Assembly (NCBI GenBank): GCA_014529385.2
Contig: CM043968.1
Location: 4,762,001 to 4,826,000 of the forward strand
Direction: 5' to 3'
Source of the DNA: Adiantum capillus-veneris
Taxonomy: Eukaryota > Streptophyta > Polypodiopsida > Polypodiales > Pteridaceae
DNA length: 64,000 nucleotides
Below the pieces are notes generated by a model. That model made no database searches, had not been told where the DNA came from, and was given only the letters and a program-made list of their open reading frames with translations. The translations under genes and the position numbers were made by a program. This document shows, in pieces, positions 55,854-64,000 of this stretch; the first letter of the stretch is position 1, and each line of letters opens with the position of its first letter.

Positions 55854-58321
55854 GGTAGTTTTGCTCCTTTGCTCGGGTTTTTAGGGCAATCAGGGATCAA
55901 GTGAGTAATTTCACACTCGGTGCAATATGCGTTGACCCTAATGATTTTGTCATGAGGGCAGTCCCTCAGCCAATAGTCTCCACCACACTTGTAGCATGGT
56001 CCTTTAGGCTGTTGAGGTGCTCCTGGAGCTCCTCTTTGTTGGTGTGCAATTATTTGCCCGCTCATGCCTCCGTTGGCTATGAACAATAGTGTTCTTTCGT
56101 CCAGGCTATATCGTCCTTCCCTCGCTACCTGTGCAGCAGTTGGTGGTCCTGTATTTCCTATCATGCTCCATGGTTCTGGTGTAGATGGTTCTTCCAATGG
56201 ATAATAGACAGAGTTCGTCGCATATCCATTGGGCTCGTCGTAGTATGCATGCATAGGTACCAAAGCCTTCTCATCCAACTCAATTACTGTGGGTGTGTAT
56301 CTTATGCCGACTGGTCGTAATCCTGGTAGGGGTGGTTGTTGGCCCAACACTGGTTGTGGTTTTTTTACACCTACAGGTCCTGGTAGGTTACCTATTTGAT
56401 ATCTAGGCATCGGTGGGACTTGAGGGGATGTCGCCTGAGCTTGCGGAGCATATGGTCATTCTCTCACATATCCCTTGTTATAATAACACTCCTCCATCCC
56501 ATGGTTTGTCCATTTTTGTTCAATCGCACACCATTTTGGTTGTTTAGCTTGTGGTTTGGAATACAAGTTAATCTTTTTAAGCACTTCCTCTACAAGCTGC
56601 TCTTGGCTTACCGCTACTTCTCCTTTCAGTGTTGTCTTAGCAGAATTACTTCCGCTTTGTTGCGAGGAAGAATCATCGTCAAGATCCTTGAACTCACCCT
56701 CTTTGTAGACTGCACAATTGTCCACAAGGTATAGAGCTTCCTTGGTTAGATCATTCAACGTCGTGCTCCTTTTCATATGTAAGTCCTTTTGAAGATCTGC
56801 ATTCCTTAGTCCTTGGATAAATATAAGCATAAGTCTGGACTGAGTTGGCAGTTCTTCCACGGGGCAGAACTTAACATATCTTTTTAATCGGAGGGCCGCC
56901 TTTCGCACAGACTCTCCATCTTTCTGTTTGAATTTATGGATTTGTGAGACTGCATTATGAGCTATTCCCCTTTGTGAGAATTCCTCGATAAACTCGTCAA
57001 ACACTTCCTCCATCGACTCAAAGTCTCTTCGCTCCACTGAGTCAAACCATGTAGCAGCATCATCCTCTAAGGTTAAACCGAATCCTGCAAATTGGGTAGG
57101 AAATTCTAACACCTCTTCAGCTCTAATTACACACACAAAGGCTGCTACATGATCTCTCGAATCCCTGCTTCCCGTATATTTCTTGTTTACCCATTTTTGC
57201 ACTTGAGAAGGTCTAATTCTACGATGGTCTACAAATCTCATCATGGGATCTCCCCGTCCTAGTCGATATACCTCCTCTGGTCTTCTGTAGTGGCCAGGTT
57301 CCTCTCCCAATGGTGCTCCTAATCCATAATTTCTAACAGTTCTCGTGAGAGATGGTTCATCTCTCCGAACTCGTTCTCGGGGTGTTCTTCCAAGCTCAGT
57401 TGACCCCTGAGTCTTTGGCTTACTCTCTCCTTGATACTGTGCATAGAGTGGTGGTTCTTGTAAATCCCTTAACCCTCATGCGGTTTGATAACCCTCTCGG
57501 GTTCGGTCTTGTTCTAATGTAGCACTCTATCAAAGCCATGCTTGCAATGATGGCTGAGTAGCTGGTTGGTCCTGGTAGTTGGACGTCGGTTGTCGGGTAG
57601 AATGTGAGGAAGCGTCATACTCTTCTGAAAAGGGATTTGTCGACTTGCTAGGGGTGTAGGTGGCTCTTGGTACTTCATCGGGGCCATAGGTCGATGCTCC
57701 CGGAACTGTTGCCTTTTCAACCTCTTCTGGGAGAATACATTTGTATTCTCACCCGTATCTGTCAACAAAAACAATATCCTTCCCCATAGCAGATTCATAA
57801 GAAAATAAGTAAAGAACCTTGTCTTTGCTTAATTTGTTTGGGTAGGGTTCCTTGCATCGAAAGTAAGAGACTATTCCTTCGCTTTCATGCTTGTAAATCC
57901 CTACATTCTCATTATAGGTTGGAACCTTGGTTGTTTTCTTATCATACATAAAAAGCACTCCAGGTCGATCAATGTTAGGAGGCGGTTCTTGGGTTTCTGA
58001 AACCATTTTCCCTTTTGCCACGTTATCCCCATATCTGTTGTAATCCTCAGGGTTACTCACTATCAGATAGTGGTTCCCCTTTTCGTCTCAGAATCTGTCT
58101 CCATCATCATAGACTCGAATTATCTCTAGTCTCTGAGCCGGTCTTTCTTCAATACAAATACACTTGCGTCCCCGATAGTCAGAATAAACTAAGGCTCCCC
58201 TCGAGTTAGTTCCTTCCAAGAAGATTATAGTGAACTTGGTTTCGTTTAAAGGATGTAGGAAGGTGCTCCCCCCTGGAATTGGTCCTTCACCGTTGAAACC
58301 TCCTGGCTGTTGACTCCCCAT
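55850..58321 (-). pseudogene. Gag of element C
   Basis: One frame from ATG 58321 (MGSQQPGGFNGEGP) with four point stops (near 58088, 57749, 57535 and 57475) and one more between 56456 and 56410. The N-terminal ~190 residues (FTIIFLEGTN; VLFMYDKKTTKVPTYNENVG) form an extra domain I do not recognise. The retrotransposon Gag core is at 56456-57310: VNKKYTGSRDSRDHVAAFV, FGLTLEDDAATWFDSVERRDFESMEEVFDEFIEEF, SVRKAALRLKRYVKF. Two knuckles follow at about 55880-55990: CYKCGGDYWLRDC (His replaced by Tyr) and CTECEITHLIPDC. Gag binds the RNA genome and builds the particle. Confidence 0.85.
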
Positions 58322-60126
58322 GATGAAGAAGGACTTTTCCGACGAAGTGTCAATATCACTACTTCTTCAATGATTGGTGCTAATGGGTCTAGTCTCGTCT
58401 AAGTTACACTCTCTTCGGTGGACGTGGTGCTTACTTGACTTTTGACACTTTTAGCTCCCGACTTAACAAAGGTTCCTGACCTTAAATACATAAGAATGAA
58501 AGTTGGGTTGCAAACTTAAGGCTTACCTGGACTCCTTCCTGTGTGGCTTTGTGATGATCTCCTTCTGGGATCTACACAAGGATGGTTAGTCTGTTCACAA
58601 GGGTTTTCCCTGAATTACCAAAAAATCTTTCTAGTATATACAGCAACCACTTAGTCAGTCTTCTGGTGGTCCAATTTCAAATATGAAATGATGGCTGGGA
58701 TCTATATAGAGAGTATGTCCTAGCATTATAGTCACAAATTGCAAAAAGTGTCTGAATCACTACTTTCTTAGTCTATCGCGATAGACCAGGCAATTTGCTC
58801 AGCACAAGTCAATTCAAAATTGTGACTTTACCCTTGAGTTTCAGTTACCCTCTATAGCCTATCCCTCAAGTTTTATGAAGTTTGGACACTTGGGTTGGGT
58901 TTTGGTCCCCTTTTAGTATTTCAGTCAGAGCTTGATTCTCTATTTGAACCTCAGATTCACCTTCAATGATCTAAATGGCTTGAATTTTGGTGTGTCTGCT
59001 ATATAGGCCCTGATAAAGCTCTCCCTAGGGGAATTTTGAAAGAAAAGTTCCCCAGCAGTAGTTTCCTTGGTCTATCGCGATAGACTTGGCACTTTCTCCA
59101 TTTTTAACATTTTTCTCAAGTCTTCTCCACAGTTGGTTCAACCTCCCCTTGTGTAGTGCATTGAATAATTTTGGCACTGTTTGGACATTTGGTCAAAGAC
59201 TTCTTGCCCTTGTCTCTGAATTCAGACTCTAAACACAAGTTTTGAAGTTTTGTGGTCAAAATGGTGTTCAAATTCACTCAATTTTTGTGGTACCCTTGTA
59301 TTGATGTGTTAAACCTGTGGTATAAAGGTTTTTTCCTTGTTGCTAGTCAATCACCACCTTCATCAATCTATCGCGATAGACCAGGCAGAGAGCAATGGGG
59401 ATTTAATTTTTTGTCTGTTTTTGCATAGTCTTGTTCCCTGTGCCCATATAAGTCTATCCCCCAAGTTTTATGAAGTTTGGACTTATTTTGACCTTAAACT
59501 CAAGCACTTCACAAATTCCACTTTTCTCTGACAATTCACCACTCCATTGCACTTGAAGTGATGCAAATTTGATGACACTTCGTCTTAAACTTGTGAACAT
59601 CAGTCGTACCTCATGACACAGTCAGTTTACCCTAGGCTAATGGTTATATCTCTTCTTGGCCTCTTTAGGTTCACTTAGTGTTTCCTTATGACAATCACCT
59701 GTTTCTTTTTTGTTGGTTTTGGTCGCAGTTTTATGTTTTCTCGAGTGTTGGATCATAAATTTCAATGTCGACTCTTTTCACCCCCTTCAAGGGTATATGG
59801 GGTGGGTTTTCCTTTCAAGGCAAGCAAACAGCCTTATTGTTTCTTCTTTTTGTTTGTTTTTTGCGTTTTTACATCGTTTTTCTACTCTATTTCTTCACAA
59901 GTATAACAAGCATTCAAAACCAAAAACCATAACTCCACGTTATCCTACTTAACTAAATCTAACTAGTCGCAGACCCTCGGCAAGACACAGGCTTCCTGGC
60001 TATCCACTAGACCTCAGGATACTCTATCCTGGATCTTGTTCTAAAAGTTTAGGCTCTCTCTAGTCAAAACTAAAGTAAGTGAACCATCACACAAGTGACG
60101 TAGATCTCCCTTCTTAAGGTCTTGTG
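58322..60126 (-). other. Leader of element C (5' untranslated)
   Basis: 1.8 kb between the primer site and Gag with no supported ORF. It contains the second palindrome array (58771-59380). A leader this long is unusual for Ty3 elements and may hold packaging or spacing functions. Confidence 0.75.
58771..59380. repeat. Periodic palindromes, element C leader
   Basis: GTCTATCGCGATAGAC is perfect at 58771-58786 and 59070-59085. TCTATCGCGATAGA lies at 59367-59380. Spacing is 299 and about 296 bp, the same period and the same palindrome as in the 3' spacer 12 kb away. Confidence 0.93.
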
Positions 60127-60144
60127 TCCCCGGCAGCGGTGCCA
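60127..60144 (-). other. Primer binding site of element C (tRNA-Asp-like)
   Basis: The minus strand reads TGGCACCGCTGCCGGGGA, one base after the 5' LTR. It matches the plant tRNA-Asp primer site TGGCGCCGTTGCCGGGGA (used by Athila/Tat-type elements, from memory) with two mismatches. Confidence 0.8.
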
Positions 60145-60145
60145 A

Positions 60146-61066
60146 TGTTTTAGGGCAAAACTACTCCCTTGTTCATACTCACGAGCACGACACAGACAAC
60201 ATACTTATCATCCAATGACACGACTAACCCGTAGGTGCACGTAGGAAATCTCGTTAGCTTGTCAGGATGAGACCAATCTATACATACGCACTTTTATGAT
60301 GCATCAATCACTAACCCTAGTAGAATGCAACCCACTCTATCCCTAAACGCTCACAACACCGTTTACACTTCCAATGAACTCGGAATCGCATCAAAATTAC
60401 TAGGCACCATCCTCTCACTAGGATATACTTACCTATAAGTCTAATCTCACCAGATTTGAACCCTAGTTATCTCGAATACAGTCGCGATAGACTAACAGGT
60501 CATAATCCAAAAGTGGACGAAACTTAAGTTTATGAGTATCTATGTGTAGCTAATCTCTTTCTCATTCCATAAAGCACTTGATTATTGAAAACAGACATTG
60601 TTTGTGCTACTTACAAGCAAAACAAGCTCGAGGAAGGATTGATCGCGATCAGCTCGAAAAGGTGAATGTGTGGGGGGGGCGTGTAGCTCTCAGAGAGACT
60701 ACCGCGATGGTATGGTCACGTCGTGAATCTAGTGAGGGAGAAGCACGTAGCGAAGACGATAAGACACACTCACTCCCTCTCTCCTCTCTCAGACTCGTAC
60801 GACACAGAATTAATATTCAAAATGTTTTTTCTAAAAATGGTTCTAAGGTGACTTTTATACTTTAGTCACCTTAGCTCAAAAATGTACATGGGGTTCTCTT
60901 ACTCCTTATTACAAAGTGGAAACCAATCTGAGTCCTGACTAACTGATTAATCTTTACATAACCCAGACGAATTCAAAATGATAAGACGTCTTTGACATAA
61001 AATGGGAATTTGACATGCTTTACAAGATGGGCTCATTACAACAGTTGGACAAATGGGGCTCCAACA
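60146..61066 (-). repeat. 5' LTR of element C
   Basis: 921-bp repeat of 41467-42382, with the palindrome TGATCGCGATCA at 60640-60651. It is followed by GGGCT (61067-61071). Small indels (1-3 bp) explain the 5-bp length difference. Confidence 0.95.
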
Positions 61067-62644
61067 GGGCTTTACTTGATGGATTTCTCCAAACCAATCA
61101 TATACATTGTATATGAAGTTCATTAGCAGGCCATCTGTGGAGTCAGGTCGTAATTCTGGCCTTTCCCAAAAAACCCTAATTCTCTATTGAGGACCCCCTT
61201 GACCCCAGTTGAATGATCATCTGATGGTAGGGAATAGTTCTATTATGTTAGGGCATGCTATGGTTCAAATCCATCCGATTTGGTCATGCTGGTAGGCCGC
61301 TATGGTCAGTTTTAGGTCGTAGGTCTTCGTGCACTGCTCGGCTTCTAAGGTTTTTTCTAGGGCTTTAGACTACCTACTGGCCGTACAAAATGGATCATTG
61401 ATTAGTAAGGAACTTACCCCTCATGTCTCGTGTGAGACGGCGCTGAAAAAGGTCAACTGTGGGCTCCGGAAATGATGCCCAAAAGAAGCCGAAATGCTCT
61501 CTTTGCAAAGCTCCAAGTGGAAATGAGGTGGTTTTAGCCTAAGTTGGATATCTATACCTGGACTTCCCGAACCAATTTTCCCCAGATTTCCCCGTTAGTC
61601 CTATTAGGCCGTGAAATCTATGTTAAGCTCAAAAATTTCCCAAATTGGATTCCTGTTGCTCATTCTGCAAGAATTTTGCAAAAGTAGGCTTGGCCGCCTA
61701 ATTTGGCCTTCCCGCTTCCATCTTCTTATTTCGTTGAAAATTTTTGTGCTTGTCTACCTTGTCTTTCTGATCACCATCGTGTCTTCCATTTTTCCATCTG
61801 AGCTTCCCTGCTATTTATTATTAATTTTTGACCTTTTTATTGAAAAAATCAAAGAAAATAGAAAAATGCTATAAAAAAGTAAAGTAAAAATCCAGTAATT
61901 AAGAAAATCCCTTTAGAAACACAGCTTTAGTGTTTTTTGTCGGATTTCTCCATTTTAAAGCCTCATTTTCAACAAAAATGATGAAAAATACACAAAAAGG
62001 ACCATTTTTGATGATTTTTTGATATTATATACACTATTTACACTCATCGATAAGATATTATCAGTGAATTTTTCCTTGTTGATGAATTATAAGGGCATTA
62101 CTAGGTAGTTTTGCAAAAAATCACACGTTAATATGAAACTTTTTCCTCCCTCTTCAAACATTGCCCTTAATTATTTAGTATTTAGTAGTACCCTTCCACC
62201 CCTCCTAGATGGCGTTCTCCGGGACGACTGCATGCATGGTTCGAACAATTGTGTCTATGCATAGCCGTGATTGGCTCTAGCATGATATGAAGATCAATGC
62301 AATTCAACTCAATATGCTGTGCAAGAGCTGGGTCTTGAGTAATTAACTCAAGGGTTTCCGATGTCGAGGTTTGCTACTAGTGTCTTCCAAAGAGAAAATC
62401 CTGTAGCCTTTGTGCTCTCTTCCTGATAGTACCACCAGGGTGTTTAAGCATGCTGATTTCTTGAGCTGTTGGGAGCACTTTAGACGGTTGTCGAGCTTTT
62501 TCTCGCCATTAGTAGCTCGGTCTGCTTGGTGCATGGTTCTTGAGAGTCCGTTGAGACTTAACTCGCCACTGATTGATTGGTTTCGCGTTGTGTGGAGAAG
62601 ATAAGTGCTCCTTTTTCTTCCAAACCTTTTTCATGTTAGGTTCC
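61067..62644 (-). other. Element D spacer, including the end of tandem copy 2
   Basis: 61067-61297 completes copy 2 of the 1.6-kb repeat. 61298-62640 is unique and non-coding. The conserved purine block is at 62191-62207 (TAGGAGGGGTGGAAGGG on the minus strand), with AGGGCAATGTTTG just downstream, both shared with element C. Confidence 0.7.
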
Positions 62645-63544
62645 TTATTCATAGATGCTCGATTCTGTGCTTGATCCTTGGAACCGTCTTTTGTTTCTCT
62701 GGTGAAATTTTAGGCACCCAGATCTGATTTGGTTTATCCACAAGTTGTGCCTTTGGTACCCAAATTTGCCTGACTCCTTGCATGCTACTTGTAGCATTTG
62801 TTTGTCGAGGGGATGGAGAAGATTTACTTTGTGGATTGGTACTCTGATTACATCTTTTCCATTCCTCTTTGCTAGGTGCAATAGGAACAATGAGTGCCCT
62901 CCCTTAAGTGATAGCTTTAGCTGATTTGTATCCCAATCTGGTACTGCTTTGTATGTACGCATCCAAGGAATGCCAAGAATCATCATTTCATTCATGTGTT
63001 CATCTGGCAAGCATATAAATTCATGCGGACATGAACATCCATGCACTACCACGTTCAAGTTGACTACTCCCAATGTTGGAGTTGGGTTCTTGTTGCATCC
63101 TTTGATTGTCGTTATTCCTGCGGTCAATGCTTGACTTGTTGCTTTCTTGTATGTGGAATAACTGACTGCATTCACTATAGCTCCTGTGTCTACCTAAGCA
63201 TTGGTGTTGTGATTGTTGAGTTGTACTTTGATGTGCATATCCATTCCATCTAACCAGTCGTCATCTGTTGAAACTGCATCTTTAGGTAATTCCCATTGTC
63301 GATCATCTAGTCTTAAAGCGTTGATGGGAATCGGTATCTGTTGATTCTTGAGAGCAACTTTACGCTTGAGTACCCGAAGTCTAGCTTCATCTTGGGCTTC
63401 ATCAATAACCTGTTGTCGCTTGATCTTCCTTTGTTTGGCTGCATGCATTCTCTCTAGCAATTCATTGGTTAGTGGCAAATTGTATTTCTTTAAACGACAT
63501 CCACTAATCCAATTAGCCATTGGTTCACCATCTATGGTTGACAA
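62645..63544 (-). pseudogene. Integrase C-terminus plus second retropepsin-like domain, element D
   Basis: 63194-63544 reads STIDGEPMANWISGCRLKKYNLPLTNELLERMH then a basic/Gln-rich helix, as in element C. After one in-frame TAG (63194-63196) the retropepsin domain opens with VDTGAIVNAVSYSTY (Asp codon 63188-63190), GCNKNPTPTLGVVNLNVVVHG, and MMILGIPWMRTYKAVPDWD, an intact I-L-G-x-x-W motif. Domain order and spacing match 48629-50064. The tail (NLWINQIRSGC) parallels the basic tail of C. The two copies are strongly diverged yet keep the catalytic motifs. Confidence 0.72.
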
Positions 63545-63559
63545 TTTTACTGCTCCACT

Positions 63560-64000
63560 TGGAGATACATCTTCAATAATAAATGGTCCATTTCTCTTTT
63601 TCTTAAACTCGGGAATGTGTTGCTTAAGGGAATAGACTAGAACTAAGTCCCCTTTCTTGAAAATTTTGGTGATTAAGTGGGAATCAAAAAACTGTTTTTT
63701 TTTTCCCTCTTTTGTGCATAGATATGAGCTACAACAATTAGCCTTTGCTCGTCTAGCTTTTCCAAATCTTCTAGTCTTTCTGAAAATTCATGTCCAGTCC
63801 ACTCAAGAGTTTGTGCTACCCTTAAGGTCGACAATAGAAATTCTATTGGCAGTATGGCATCAAGACCATAAACAAGATTAAAGGGTGTAGCATTTAAAGT
63901 TGTTTTGAATGCAACTCGATAGCACACCATCTATGGTTAGTACCGAGCTAAGAATTTTATTCGTATGCTCAACTTGTCCGTTTGCTTGTGGGTGATAGGG
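63560..64000 (-). pseudogene. Integrase C-terminal part of element D (runs off the edge)
   Basis: At the window edge PYHPQANGQVEHTNKIL gives the catalytic Glu region. 63673-63930 reads VAFKTTLNATPFNLVYGLDAILPIEFLLSTLRVAQTLEWTGHEFSERLEDLEKLDEQR. A frame break at a poly(T) run near 63694 precedes the KKGDLVLV segment. The alignment with element C integrase is close. The catalytic Asp residues lie beyond 64000. Confidence 0.88.

Larger units (their letters stand above)
41467..61066 (-). mobile_element. Giant Ty3 retrotransposon, element C (19.6 kb)
   Basis: LTRs 41467-42382 (916 bp) and 60146-61066 (921 bp), TG...CA, about 3% different by eye. Perfect target duplication GGGCT at 41462-41466 and 61067-61071. 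It is inserted into the tandem repeat of element D, whose copy 2 continues on the far side. Primer site, purine tract, gag, protease, RT/RNase H, integrase, post-integrase protease and accessory ORF are all on the minus strand. The tRNA-Asp-like primer site and the lack of a chromodomain suggest a non-chromovirus, Tat/Athila-like lineage. Point stops, frameshifts and lost catalytic residues show it is not autonomous. Confidence 0.95.
34419..64000 (-). mobile_element. Giant Ty3 element D, 3' two-thirds, with C and a solo LTR nested inside
   Basis: Visible parts, in sense order: integrase end (64000-63560), post-integrase retropepsin (63544-62645), purine block and non-coding (62640-61067), [element C], 1.6-kb tandem repeats with palindromes (41466-38493), accessory ORF (38758-34467, interrupted by a solo LTR), purine tract 34419-34431. 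The same order in the same strand is found in C, which argues these scattered pieces belong to one element. With C and the solo LTR removed, this internal part is about 9.2 kb, and gag to integrase lies outside the window. Confidence 0.8.

Noticed and set aside
1-64000. tRNA, rRNA or other structured RNA genes
   Set aside because: Scanning by eye I found no cloverleaf-like or rRNA-like sequence; only tRNA-complementary primer sites of retroelements. A tRNAscan or Rfam search would be needed to be certain.

Overview
This is a repeat-dense stretch of a land-plant nuclear genome. I see no ordinary cellular gene in it. Nearly everything recognisable is a transposable element, mostly LTR retrotransposons inserted into one another. 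Plant origin is supported by Ty1/copia and Ty3 elements of plant type, tRNA-iMet and tRNA-Asp-like primer sites, a SWIM-finger MULE-type transposase relic and long GA microsatellites. The density of nested elements suggests a large genome. A fern or gymnosperm is my guess, not something the sequence proves.

Layout. (1) 1-7899: a decayed Ty3 element (A, minus strand), split at its Gag zinc knuckle by a Ty1/copia element (copia-1, 1444-6547, plus strand; 227-bp LTRs). (2) 7900-9015: a GA microsatellite and a fragment resembling a Penelope-like reverse transcriptase. (3) 9016-17716: an apparently intact young Ty3 chromovirus (B, minus strand) with 1478-bp LTRs that I could not tell apart by eye, a perfect ACCTG target duplication and one 1704-codon Gag-Pol ORF ending in a chromodomain. 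(4) 17722-22250: a poly(A)-tailed retroposed tail, short palindromes and compound microsatellites. (5) 22289-23957: a degenerate retropepsin-bearing retroelement, next to a second, older copia copy (copia-2, 23958-28923, minus strand). (6) 30519-33194: an intron-containing MULE-type transposase relic with a SWIM finger. (7) About 34.4 kb to beyond 64 kb: a giant Ty3 element (D, minus strand) that runs off the right edge, invaded by a 747-bp solo LTR, a 1.6-kb tandem duplication and a complete 19.6-kb relative (C, 41467-61066; TSD GGGCT).

Elements C and D are the most unusual part. They share an order I do not know from described Ty3 families: Gag, protease, RT/RNase H, integrase, then a second retropepsin-like domain fused after integrase, a conserved internal purine tract, a long non-coding segment, and an extra coiled-coil ORF in the position where some elements carry env. 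The non-coding segments carry perfect palindromes every ~285-300 bp. All share the core ATCGCGAT, but the arms differ between C and D (AGTCT/AGACT versus TAAAT/ATTTA) and stay complementary, so palindromy itself seems to be preserved. C is no longer autonomous: its RT motif is YMED and one catalytic Asp of integrase is Val. Integrase of C also carries two consecutive H2C2 zinc-binding modules.

In order of inferred age, B is youngest (no LTR difference seen), then C and copia-1 (about 3-3.5% LTR divergence counted by eye), then copia-2 (about 9%). A, D and the MULE relic are older or broken.
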